DNA from: Sphingomonas sp. AP4-R1 | GTDB lineage: Bacteria > Pseudomonadota > Alphaproteobacteria > Sphingomonadales > Sphingomonadaceae | Assembly (NCBI RefSeq): GCF_013113735.1 | Contig: NZ_CP053346.1 | Location: 5,098,001-5,162,000 of the forward strand | Direction of reading: 5' to 3' | Length of the DNA stretch: 64,000 bases | Shown: positions 36,723 through 45,028 of the stretch, piece after piece | Layout of the letters: each line of letters opens with the position of its first letter | Position numbering within the stretch: the stretch's first letter is position 1 | Notes under the pieces: model-generated | The model's input: only the letters and a program-made list of their open reading frames with translations | Told to the model about the DNA's origin: nothing | The model's database searches: none | Translations under genes and position numbers: made by a program

Positions 36723-37628
36723 CTATCCCTTGACGCCGCTGCCGATCACGCTGCGGACGAACCAGCGTTGGAACACAACGAAGGCGATGAGCACGGGGAT
36801 GGTAATGATGGTGGCGTAGGCCATGACATTGCCCCACTCGGTAGTGTGGCCGAAGAATTGCTGCATCCCGACCATCAGCGGCCGAGCGGACTCTCCGGGC
36901 ACGGTGATGACTGGCCATAGGTACTGGTTCCACATGGCAAGGCCCTGCAGAATGCTGACCGTCGCAAAGACCGGTTTGGACGATGGCACGATGACGTGAA
37001 CATAAACCTGGAGTGGCGTCGCGCCGTCGATATAGGCGGCTTCATCGAAATCCTTCGGGATGCCGCGGAAGAACTGGAAGAACAGGTAAATCGAAAAAGC
37101 ATTGGCGACGAACGGCAGGATTTGCACGTAAAGCGTATTGAGCCAGGAGCGCGTAAGCACCAACTTTCCGGCAACAAGGCCGATGCCGGGCAGGTGTGCG
37201 ACGAGAAGCATCAGCGGGACCGAAATCGCCTCGAACGGTATGACCAGCAGGATCACGAGCAAAGCCGCGACCGTCTCCCGGCCGCGCCACTCCAATCGGG
37301 CAAGGCTGAAAGCCGCAAGGCTGTTGACCACGAGCCCCATTCCGACGGTGAGCGCCGTGATCAGCACAGAGTTCAGAAAGAAGTGGAGGACGTTGCCGCC
37401 TCCGAACACGTAGGAATAGTTCGCGGTCGTCAGCGGTCCGGTTGGCAGGAACGCCTGGATCGATCCAGCATGGGCGAAGATCGCGTCGTTCGTCCGCAGC
37501 GAGGCGGTGATCATGAAAAGAAACGGGAAGACGAACATGGCCGCCAGTAGAAGCATCAGCGCATACAATGCGAAGCGCAGGGCAGCCGACGGCCGGTTGG
37601 AAGATGCCGGAACGCTCATTTCGACCAC
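36723..37628 (-). CDS. Sugar ABC transporter permease (MalG type)
   Basis: 301 residues, six membrane helices. The MalG-type EAA loop that docks the ATPase is DFDEAAYIDGATPLQVYVHV at about 200-220. Its start lies inside the MalF-type gene, overlapping by 13 bases. N-terminal FALYALMLLLAAMFVFPFLF is the first helix. Substrate inferred from context as fructose-containing oligosaccharide. Confidence 0.93.
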   Translation of the reverse strand: MVEMSVPASSNRPSAALRFALYALMLLLAAMFVFPFLFMITASLRTNDAIFAHAGSIQAFLPTGPLTTANYSYVFGGGNVLHFFLNSVLITALTVGMGLVVNSLAAFSLARLEWRGRETVAALLVILLVIPFEAISVPLMLLVAHLPGIGLVAGKLVLTRSWLNTLYVQILPFVANAFSIYLFFQFFRGIPKDFDEAAYIDGATPLQVYVHVIVPSSKPVFATVSILQGLAMWNQYLWPVITVPGESARPLMVGMQQFFGHTTEWGNVMAYATIITIPVLIAFVVFQRWFVRSVIGSGVKG

Positions 37629-38677
37629 CGCCGCTGCAGTGCCTGCTGCAAAAGGATGAGCGATGTGATGAGAGCGAAATAGACGACCGCGACCGTCGAT
37701 CCGTAAGCGATATTCTCCTCGCGCACGCCACGCTGAATGGCATGAAACATGACGGTCGAAGTGGCGTTCTGCGGCCCGCCCTGTGTCATCACGTCAACCT
37801 GCGTAAAGAGGCCGAGCGCTGCGATCGTGGTGACGACGAGTACGAATGCGATCGTCTGGCGCAGACCTGGAAGGGTGACGTGCCGAAACCGTTGCCACGC
37901 CGTCGCACCATCGATGCGAGCCGCATCGTAGAGCTCCTGGGAGATCCCCTGAAGCCCGGCAAGGAAAATGAGCATCTGAAATCCAGCGCCTTGCCAAGCA
38001 GACATGACGGCGATCGCTGGCATCGCGGTAGCGCGATCGCCAATCCAGTCGATATGGCCGGCAGCGCCGAACGTCAGGAAAGCCAGCAGGCGATTGATCG
38101 AGCCGAGATCGCGGTGGAATAGAAACGTCCACACGATGGACACTACGACCATCGACATGACCACGGGCGAAAAATAGACGGCTCGAAAAAAGGTCTGGGC
38201 ACGCAAACCGGCATTGACGAGCAGCGCCGATCCTAGGGCCACCGCGCACTGAAGCGGCACAACCAAAAAAGCGAACTCGAACGTATTGATGAGCGAATGC
38301 AGAAAATCGGGATCGCGCGCGAGGATCGTGATGCGATACGCACCGCTCCTCACCTGCGTGAACGGCCGGTAGCCGCGATAATCCGGATCGGCCCGCGTCA
38401 CGTCGCGAACGCGGACGAAAGTCGGCGAACTACTTTCGGAATCGACGGGGTCTTCGACAGGCTTCTGGGCGATGTAGGAGATCCCGAGTAAGCGCTCGTA
38501 ATTTCGCCAACCGATAAAGCGGGTGTGGTCACCGCTCACCAGCCGCTGGTCGGTGAACGTCAAGGCAAATGCCATTACGAAAGGCAGGGCCAGGAACAGC
38601 AAAAGGCCGCCGAGCGCGGGTGCGCCCAGGATGAGGGCGACCCGGCCGTTTCGTCGCGAGGTGACACCTGTGCTCAT
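37616..38677 (-). CDS. Sugar ABC transporter permease (MalF type)
   Basis: 353 residues with a first helix LGGLLLFLALPFVMAFALTF, a longer periplasmic loop at about 40-110 and a further five helices. EAA loop: ELYDAARIDGATAWQRFRHV. It begins in a 4-base ATGA overlap with the binding-protein gene, so translation is coupled. Forms the channel with the MalG-type partner. Confidence 0.93.
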   Translation of the reverse strand: MSTGVTSRRNGRVALILGAPALGGLLLFLALPFVMAFALTFTDQRLVSGDHTRFIGWRNYERLLGISYIAQKPVEDPVDSESSSPTFVRVRDVTRADPDYRGYRPFTQVRSGAYRITILARDPDFLHSLINTFEFAFLVVPLQCAVALGSALLVNAGLRAQTFFRAVYFSPVVMSMVVVSIVWTFLFHRDLGSINRLLAFLTFGAAGHIDWIGDRATAMPAIAVMSAWQGAGFQMLIFLAGLQGISQELYDAARIDGATAWQRFRHVTLPGLRQTIAFVLVVTTIAALGLFTQVDVMTQGGPQNATSTVMFHAIQRGVREENIAYGSTVAVVYFALITSLILLQQALQRRWSK

Positions 38678-39966
38678 CCCGACTTCTCCGTATCGAACGT
38701 CCGCGACGTATTGCCGAAGTCGGCGATCGCCTGGTCGATCGCGTCTGTCGCGTCGTCCAGGGCATCGCGCGGATCGGCACCGTCGGCGATGTTCTGAAGT
38801 GCGAAGAAGACACTGTTCGAGACCACCGGGAAGGCGGGCGTCGCTGGCCGCTGCCGGGCAAAGCGTTGCATGAGATCGAAGAAGATACGGCTGCGACCGC
38901 CCGGTCGAAAATCGGTTGAGAGCGCAGCACCCTCCGCGCTAACCGGGATCATGCCTGCGGCATCGGCGACGCGCGCCATCTCGACCGGCCGCTCCAGAAA
39001 CCGGATGAACGCGGACGCACCGTCCGGATGGGGGCAGCTGCTGCTGATCGCCCACTGCCAGCTGCCACCGCCAATGACGGTGCCATGCCCGAAATCGGGC
39101 GGCGGAAGGATCAGCAGATCATCCCCTACGGCAGCGCGATAATCGGGCGCCCACCAGTTGCCAGTATAGGCGATGGCAGCGCGACCTGTCACGAATGCGC
39201 GGTCGTCGGGTTCGCGCCGGTCCACCAGTGCGCGCGTAAAGAGCGAGCGGAACCAGCGGCCGAAAGCCTGCGCTTCCGGCCCGTTGAGGGCGCCGTCAGC
39301 GCTCCGCAGCGTCCGTCGATCGAGCAGGTCGCCACCGAAGCTCTGCAAGATCGGCGAAAAAGCGTAGGTCCACCAATCAGATTTGGTGTCACGCGTGGCA
39401 AGGTCGAGCGGATGGCGATAGCCGGTCGCCTTCAGCCGCTGCAGCACCATGTCGAATTCTGTCAGAGACCAAGGATGATCCAGCGTTGGAATGCGAGCAC
39501 CGATGCGCGCCAGCGCCGAACGGCGCGTGAACAAGGCGAGCGCGGCATCGAACTGTCCTATCGAATAAAGGTGGCCCTCGTATCGGCCCTGCGCGGCAGG
39601 TGTCACTTGCGCCGTGATCGTTGCAGGAATGAGCTCGTCGAGTGGTCGCAGATGGCCAGCCTCAACGAAGTTCGCGACCATCGGCTGGTCGACCGTCATC
39701 AGGCACGGCAATTGCCCGGCGAGTGATGCCGCGACGATCGACTGAGTATAACCTCCCTGCGGCAGCGATTGGGCCGTAATGTGCCAGCGAGACTGGGACG
39801 CGTTGAAACGATCGATTGCGCCCTGGCCAGCTGCTTCCTCAATGTCGCCCGCCTGATGTCGCCACAGGACGAGCTCCGTTCTGCCATCATGCCGCCCTTC
39901 GGCCGAGCACCCAGCGAGGATTGCCGACAGAAGTAGAACAGTCATTGTCCGTCGGCGATGCGACAT
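38674..39966 (-). CDS. Sugar ABC transporter substrate-binding lipoprotein
   Basis: 430 residues. Lipoprotein signal MSHRRRTMTVLLLSAILAGC ends in the lipobox LAGC, so it is anchored in the membrane. The rest matches family 1 extracellular solute-binding proteins (LVLWRHQAGDIEEAAGQGAI, AAIAYTGNWWAPDY, FIRFLERPVEMARVADAAGM). Its ATG overlaps the fructokinase stop by one base (TGATG); an ATG at 39945 is an alternative start. Confidence 0.9.
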   Translation of the reverse strand: MSHRRRTMTVLLLSAILAGCSAEGRHDGRTELVLWRHQAGDIEEAAGQGAIDRFNASQSRWHITAQSLPQGGYTQSIVAASLAGQLPCLMTVDQPMVANFVEAGHLRPLDELIPATITAQVTPAAQGRYEGHLYSIGQFDAALALFTRRSALARIGARIPTLDHPWSLTEFDMVLQRLKATGYRHPLDLATRDTKSDWWTYAFSPILQSFGGDLLDRRTLRSADGALNGPEAQAFGRWFRSLFTRALVDRREPDDRAFVTGRAAIAYTGNWWAPDYRAAVGDDLLILPPPDFGHGTVIGGGSWQWAISSSCPHPDGASAFIRFLERPVEMARVADAAGMIPVSAEGAALSTDFRPGGRSRIFFDLMQRFARQRPATPAFPVVSNSVFFALQNIADGADPRDALDDATDAIDQAIADFGNTSRTFDTEKSG

Positions 39967-40877
39967 CAGGCGGAAACCGAAATTTGTGTGCGCGCGAGTG
40001 CGAGCGCGCCAATCAGTCCGGGCGAAGGCTCTTCCGCCAAGGGCGCGGCGATGAAGGTCGCAGGATCCGCGCTGCAACGGTCTAGCGCATAGCCCGCTGT
40101 CAAAGTGGCAAACTGCTCGCGTACAAGATCAAGCAAGGATCGATGAGCCAGAACGCCGCCGCCAAGTATGATCCGCTCGGGGCGGAGCACATAGGTGAGA
40201 TCAGCGCACAGGGCACCGAGATAGTGCGCCTCAATCGCCCAGCCGGGATGACCGTCGCCCAGGGTCTCTGCGGGCATCCCCCAACGCATGGCCATTGCCG
40301 GTCCGCATGCGAGCCCCTCCAAGCAGTCGGTATGATAAGGGCAGATGCCAGGGAACTGAGCGTCCCCGGGTGCACGGGGCATGCGAATGTGCCCCGCCTC
40401 GGCATGGCCGATCCCACCCAGCGGCTTTCCCTGCTCAATTACGCCTACGCCGATGCCAGTTCCCACGGTTACGTAACAAACCCGATGGAGGCCGCGCCCG
40501 GCGCCCTGCTCCACCTCGGCCAACCCCGCGCAGTTGACGTCAGTGTCGATCACAGTCGGCGCGCCAACCGCATCTTCGATGATGCCACGCATATCGACAC
40601 TGGACCAACTTGGCTTTGGCGTGCTCGTCAATCGTCCATATCCGGGCGACGCGGGGTCGAGGTCGAGCGGCCCGAAGCTCGCCACCCCCGCCGCCGCGAC
40701 TGCCCCCCGCTTCTCCCGTTCGCTTCGGAAGAAGCGACGAACGGCCGCGAACGTCTCGTCTGGCGTCGAGGTCGCAATGCGCGCCTGAGTCAGTACCTCT
40801 CCGCCCGGCGACATGACCGCGCAGAGAAATTTGGTTCCGCCAGCCTCAATGGCGGCAAACAGAGGAGCTGTCATCAT
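39966..40877 (-). CDS. ROK-family fructokinase
   Basis: 303 residues. Phosphate-binding loop AAIEAGGTKFLCAVMSPGGE, catalytic Asp in VIDTDVNCAGLAE, CYVTVGTGIGVGVIEQGKPL, and the zinc site HIRMPRAPGD then GICPYHTDCLEGLACGPAMA, typical of bacterial ROK fructokinases. It makes fructose-6-phosphate from the fructose set free by GH32. It begins 16 bases after the receptor stop. Two ATG codons in a row (40877, 40874) could each be used; no strong ribosome site separates them. Confidence 0.92.
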   Translation of the reverse strand: MMTAPLFAAIEAGGTKFLCAVMSPGGEVLTQARIATSTPDETFAAVRRFFRSEREKRGAVAAAGVASFGPLDLDPASPGYGRLTSTPKPSWSSVDMRGIIEDAVGAPTVIDTDVNCAGLAEVEQGAGRGLHRVCYVTVGTGIGVGVIEQGKPLGGIGHAEAGHIRMPRAPGDAQFPGICPYHTDCLEGLACGPAMAMRWGMPAETLGDGHPGWAIEAHYLGALCADLTYVLRPERIILGGGVLAHRSLLDLVREQFATLTAGYALDRCSADPATFIAAPLAEEPSPGLIGALALARTQISVSA

Positions 40878-40893
40878 GGAGGTCCGAACGATA

Positions 40894-43821
40894 TCAGAAG
40901 CGATAGTTGAGCATGAGCCGCGCGGTGCGCCCAAACAACGGACGGGCCACTCCGCGATTGCCGACCCCGTCGGGCGCTTTCAGGTCGAAAAACAGCGGAT
41001 CCCCTTCGGTGAAGGAGAGTTGGTTCGTAAGATTTGCGACATGCACTTGCAGAGACAGTCGGTTTGTGACGTCCCAGAGTGCCCCGGCATCCAGGATGTA
41101 ATAGGACGGATAGACCGTCACGTTGATGTCCTGCGACGTTGAATAGCGCGCGGACTCATGCTCATAGCTCGCATAGAGTTTGACCGGCACGTTCAGAAGC
41201 GGCTTCAGGTCCCATCGGGGCCGGATGAAGATACGGGTGACGGACTGCCTGGCCTCGCGGCGCCCGTCCTGGGTGACAGTCGCCAGCTGATAGGTCGTGC
41301 CGACCTGATTGACGATTGTAAAGGTCGATCCCTTCACCCGCGGATTCTGCAACGTCACGTCCACGCCGACCTCGAAGCCCGGAATAAACGGCCTCAATGT
41401 GGCTTGAATCTCGGTGCCATAATTGGTTGTTCCAAAGGAATAAGGCTGGTTGACGCGCGGGCACAACGTAATCGTCGACGTGGTCGCGACCGTGCCGCCA
41501 GCCGTACACAATGGCGAGTTGATGTCCTGATAGGTATTGATGAGAGTGCGCGGCGTGAACTTGTTGTAAAAGCCGGCCGCGGACATATCGAGGTAGCGCG
41601 ACTGGAAGCGTGCCCCGCCCTCGAACTGCGTAATGCGCTCGACAGGGTCCGCGAGCGGCGCGCTCTGGGCGAAGGCGATGCCGTCATTCATGCTCGGCAG
41701 GCGGAATGATCGAGACGCGAGCCCATAGATCGCAATCTGGCGCGCCACCTCATAATTGGCACCGATGGTCCAGCCGTGAGCCGAATAATGATCGTTCAAA
41801 AACTGCGGATCGCCGAGCGACTGATTTTGGGTGAAGGCCCGATTGCCAGTGGTTGCATTACCCGGAAAGTTGATCGTGCAGCAGTTACGATTTTGGAACC
41901 GAACGTTGAGCTTCTCGCGTTCCCAGCGGAAGCCCGCATCGATTTTCAGCTTGTGATCAAACGCTTCCCAATGGTCCAGCACATACCCGGCGAAATTTTC
42001 GGAATCGGCCGAGACGGCATTACCGTAGAAGCCGGGAATGAAGCTGCCCCGCAGCGACAACGGCGCGACCTTGGCCCCGCTCGCGTTCACCAGATAAAGG
42101 TCGACGAGTTCCGTCGGCGATGCGAGCGTGGAGATCGTCAGGCTGGCCTGAAAGTTATAGTCGTCCGAAGCGTCGGCGTGATATCCTCCGAATGTCAGCG
42201 TGTGCTCGCCAAACAGCTCGAACGTCTTCTGGATCCGGAGATCCTGCGTCGCGCTCTTCAGCTTTGAACGAATGACCCAAGGGATCTCGAAGCTGAGATT
42301 GCTGCCAGCTGCAATGGGCTGCCCATCGCGAACGTTGAAGGCTGCGATCCGTCCCCCCGGCCCGGCGATCGTCTGCGTATTCCCGTACTGCGCCCTGAGT
42401 GCATCGAAATTGGCGAAGCCGGATGCATTGAGCGGGTTGATATACTGGTTCTGGAATGCCGCATTGTCCAAGGCATTGAAATAGGTCGCCAGTATATTGC
42501 GATTATAGGCAGACGAATTAAGCGGCGTTCCGGACGCTGCTTGGAAGTTGGCATCGAAGGCCGGCTGAAGGAAGTCTCCAATGTAGCGATCGTTTAAGAA
42601 CGACGCGGCCGGCGCAGCATCATTGCCTGCAAACAGCGCATTGAAGCCACTTTTCCCATCGACATAATTAGCCTTGAAATCGACCCGCCAGCCCGAGTCA
42701 AATTCATGTGAAAGCGTCGCAGCCAACGTTGTGAAAACAGGATGGATACCGTCGGCCAAATCGATCGTCTTTACCTCTCCATTGTCGCCGACCTGGGTGA
42801 GGTAACGATTTGACGGTGACAGAAGCGTGCCGTCGCGGAAGTTTATGCCGATTGGTTTGACAGATCCCGACTTGATGCGGATGGGATCGTCGACGGTGCC
42901 TGGCGCGGAAAATCCGGGGACCTCGATCGGCAAGTTGTTGAAAACCGCCGACCGGTCGTTCAGGAAAGTGGCATACAGCCCGACGTTCGTTCGGCCATCA
43001 TCGCTGCGATATGTGAGATTGCCGCGGACCTGCCCGCCTCTGTCCGCGGTATACCCAGTATCCCGCAGACCATGCGACGTACGATAAAAACCGCCGACTG
43101 CGAAATGCAGCGTGTCGGTGATCGGGCCTGAAACGAAAAGATCGTTGCGCACGAACCCGTAGTCGGCGAGCTCCAGCTTGTATCCGCCAGCGAATTTGTC
43201 ACCGCCGGTCTTGGTAATGTAATTGACGACTCCTCCGAGACCGTTCGAATAGAGCGCCCCGCCGGGCCCTCCCTTGATCGCCTCAACCCTATCGGTCATC
43301 AGGTCCGTCGAGAAGAAGACGTCGCTGTTCGCGAACGGCACGTCGGAATCCTGGAAGACGGGCATCCCGTCTACCAACTGAGGCGCATAGCGATATCCGC
43401 TGCTTGGCAGGCCGCGAACGGTGACGTTATTGCTCCGTTCGCCAGCCGTGCTGCCCTCGGCAAAGAAGCCGGGAATGTTGTTGAGCAGAGCAGCCGTGCT
43501 GATCGGAGCCAGCTGCTGAATCTGAGCCTGCGAAAGCGTATTGATCGTAAAGGTGGTGTCGAGCTTCCTCGAACTATCGGTCACGCCGGTGACGACAATA
43601 TCATTCTGCCCCTGGCTGTCAGGGGTTGCCGACGGCCGCGCCGACTTCGAGGCGGTGGACGCTGCTTCGCGCGTCGCCGCTCTCTCGTCTGCATTCGAGG
43701 TTGCCGAGGTAGGCGGCGCGGTAATCGCATTCTGAGCGCGCACTGGGCAAGTCACGTTCACCGAAAGCGCCACCCCCGACACCGTAATGAGAAACGTCGA
43801 CTGCCAAAGCCGTTTATTCAT
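40894..43821 (-). CDS. TonB-dependent receptor for fructans or sucrose
   Basis: 975 residues. Signal peptide to about residue 30 (PVRAQNA), a low-complexity Ala/Ser linker, TonB-box region QNDIVVTGVTDSS, plug (LLNNIPGFFAEG, VRGLPSSGYRYAPQLVDGMP, GGPGGALYSNGLGGVVNYIT) and a barrel ending LMLNYRF. First gene of the nine-gene operon and directly behind two copies of the LacI-type operator, so it is surely the outer-membrane entry of this pathway. Substrate inferred from GH32, fructokinase and LacI context. Confidence 0.93.
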   Translation of the reverse strand: MNKRLWQSTFLITVSGVALSVNVTCPVRAQNAITAPPTSATSNADERAATREAASTASKSARPSATPDSQGQNDIVVTGVTDSSRKLDTTFTINTLSQAQIQQLAPISTAALLNNIPGFFAEGSTAGERSNNVTVRGLPSSGYRYAPQLVDGMPVFQDSDVPFANSDVFFSTDLMTDRVEAIKGGPGGALYSNGLGGVVNYITKTGGDKFAGGYKLELADYGFVRNDLFVSGPITDTLHFAVGGFYRTSHGLRDTGYTADRGGQVRGNLTYRSDDGRTNVGLYATFLNDRSAVFNNLPIEVPGFSAPGTVDDPIRIKSGSVKPIGINFRDGTLLSPSNRYLTQVGDNGEVKTIDLADGIHPVFTTLAATLSHEFDSGWRVDFKANYVDGKSGFNALFAGNDAAPAASFLNDRYIGDFLQPAFDANFQAASGTPLNSSAYNRNILATYFNALDNAAFQNQYINPLNASGFANFDALRAQYGNTQTIAGPGGRIAAFNVRDGQPIAAGSNLSFEIPWVIRSKLKSATQDLRIQKTFELFGEHTLTFGGYHADASDDYNFQASLTISTLASPTELVDLYLVNASGAKVAPLSLRGSFIPGFYGNAVSADSENFAGYVLDHWEAFDHKLKIDAGFRWEREKLNVRFQNRNCCTINFPGNATTGNRAFTQNQSLGDPQFLNDHYSAHGWTIGANYEVARQIAIYGLASRSFRLPSMNDGIAFAQSAPLADPVERITQFEGGARFQSRYLDMSAAGFYNKFTPRTLINTYQDINSPLCTAGGTVATTSTITLCPRVNQPYSFGTTNYGTEIQATLRPFIPGFEVGVDVTLQNPRVKGSTFTIVNQVGTTYQLATVTQDGRREARQSVTRIFIRPRWDLKPLLNVPVKLYASYEHESARYSTSQDINVTVYPSYYILDAGALWDVTNRLSLQVHVANLTNQLSFTEGDPLFFDLKAPDGVGNRGVARPLFGRTARLMLNYRF

Positions 43822-43903
43822 TTTCCCCTCTCCCCTTGGACCGTCTGAAGCGGCCTCTTCGTGACGCGAGCACCACGCTCTGCGAGGCCTGCATCCCCCA
43901 AAA

Positions 43904-43940
43904 TGTCGACGTCGTCAATCGTAAATTGTCGACGTCGACA
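43904..43940. promoter_or_regulatory. Two LacI-type operator half-to-full palindromes before the fructan operon
   Basis: TGTCGACGTCGACA at 43927-43940 is a perfect 14-base palindrome. TGTCGACGTCGTCA at 43904-43917 is the same with one change, 23 bases away centre to centre. They sit between the divergent receptor operon and the LacI gene. The same palindrome recurs at 47390-47403. Confidence 0.85.
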
Positions 43941-44014
43941 TTAACTCCCCTGCTTGCGTGCGTGAGCCATACCTGTAACCAAAACGAGGCGCCTGCCGGA
44001 TTGTGGAGATTTCG

Positions 44015-45022
44015 TTGGTAAGCATTAGAGATGTTGCTGCTCACGCCGGCGTATCGGACAAGACCGTATCCCGCGTGGCGAATGGCGAACCGAACGTTAG
44101 CCCAGCGACTAAAGTCCGCGTCGAGGAGTCAATTGCCGCGCTCGGCTACGTTCCGAACATGGGAGCGAGGCTGGTCCGGACCAATCGGTCGGGAGTGATA
44201 GGCCTGATGACGGATGTTGTCTCGACAACTCCCAATTCCGTGGAAATCATCAGAGGCGTTCAGGACAGTGTATCGACTGCGAGGCAGAGCTTGTTGATAG
44301 CGAACACGTCGGGGGCGCCGGAGATCGAGCAACGCGTTTGGCGGACTTTTCGTGAACACCGAATCGACGGAGTGCTGTACGCCACAATGTACCATCGGCG
44401 TATACGCTTCGCGGCCCGACCAGACATCCCGACGGTGCTCGTGAACTGCTCAACCGCGGAAGAGCCTGACCTCCCATCTGTCATACCTGATGACTACGAA
44501 GGGGGCCAAATCGCAGCCAATCGAGCCCTCGACAGGGGGCACCGCAAAATCGGTTTTGTGACGCTTAATCCACAGATCATTGCAGCCCAGCTGCGTGGAA
44601 AGGCGTTTGTCGATACAATGACGCGGCGGCGATGCCAAATCCGGTCGGACTGGATCCGCCCCGGCTATGCGGGCGAGGTCGGCGAAGAAATCCTCTGTGC
44701 GTTCGACGTTGCACGCGACATGCTGCAACCGACCGACCGGCCAACGGTGCTTCTGACGGGCAACGATGAGATCGCAATGCAGTGCCTCTTCGCTGCTCAG
44801 TCGCTGAACCTTCGGGTCCCGGATGATGTCGAGGTTATTGGATTCGACGATTTCCACATGATCTCAGCGCAGGTCATTCCGCCACTCACAACCGTTGCGC
44901 TTCCTTACTATCAGATTGGAATGCGCGCGGCTGATCGCCTGCTCTCCATACTTGCTGGCGACATTTCCGACATGAGCGTGGAACGCCTGCCCTGCCCGCT
45001 CGTGGAGCGAGCGTCAGGATGA
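44015..45022 (+). CDS. LacI-family repressor of fructan use
   Basis: 335 residues. Starts at a TTG with GGAG six bases upstream, which gives the usual family N-terminus VSIRDVAAHAGVSDKTVSRV (helix-turn-helix) and the hinge GYVPNMGARLVRTNR; a GTG at 44003 is in frame but sits on the ribosome site. The effector domain has GVIGLMTDVVS, LLTGNDEIAMQCLFAA and EVIGFDDFHMISAQVIPPLT. Flanked on both sides by the TGTCGACGTCGACA sites, so it most likely represses both the operon and the exported GH32 gene until a fructan-derived sugar binds. Confidence 0.93.
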   Translation: MVSIRDVAAHAGVSDKTVSRVANGEPNVSPATKVRVEESIAALGYVPNMGARLVRTNRSGVIGLMTDVVSTTPNSVEIIRGVQDSVSTARQSLLIANTSGAPEIEQRVWRTFREHRIDGVLYATMYHRRIRFAARPDIPTVLVNCSTAEEPDLPSVIPDDYEGGQIAANRALDRGHRKIGFVTLNPQIIAAQLRGKAFVDTMTRRRCQIRSDWIRPGYAGEVGEEILCAFDVARDMLQPTDRPTVLLTGNDEIAMQCLFAAQSLNLRVPDDVEVIGFDDFHMISAQVIPPLTTVALPYYQIGMRAADRLLSILAGDISDMSVERLPCPLVERASG

Positions 45023-45028
45023 CCACGA

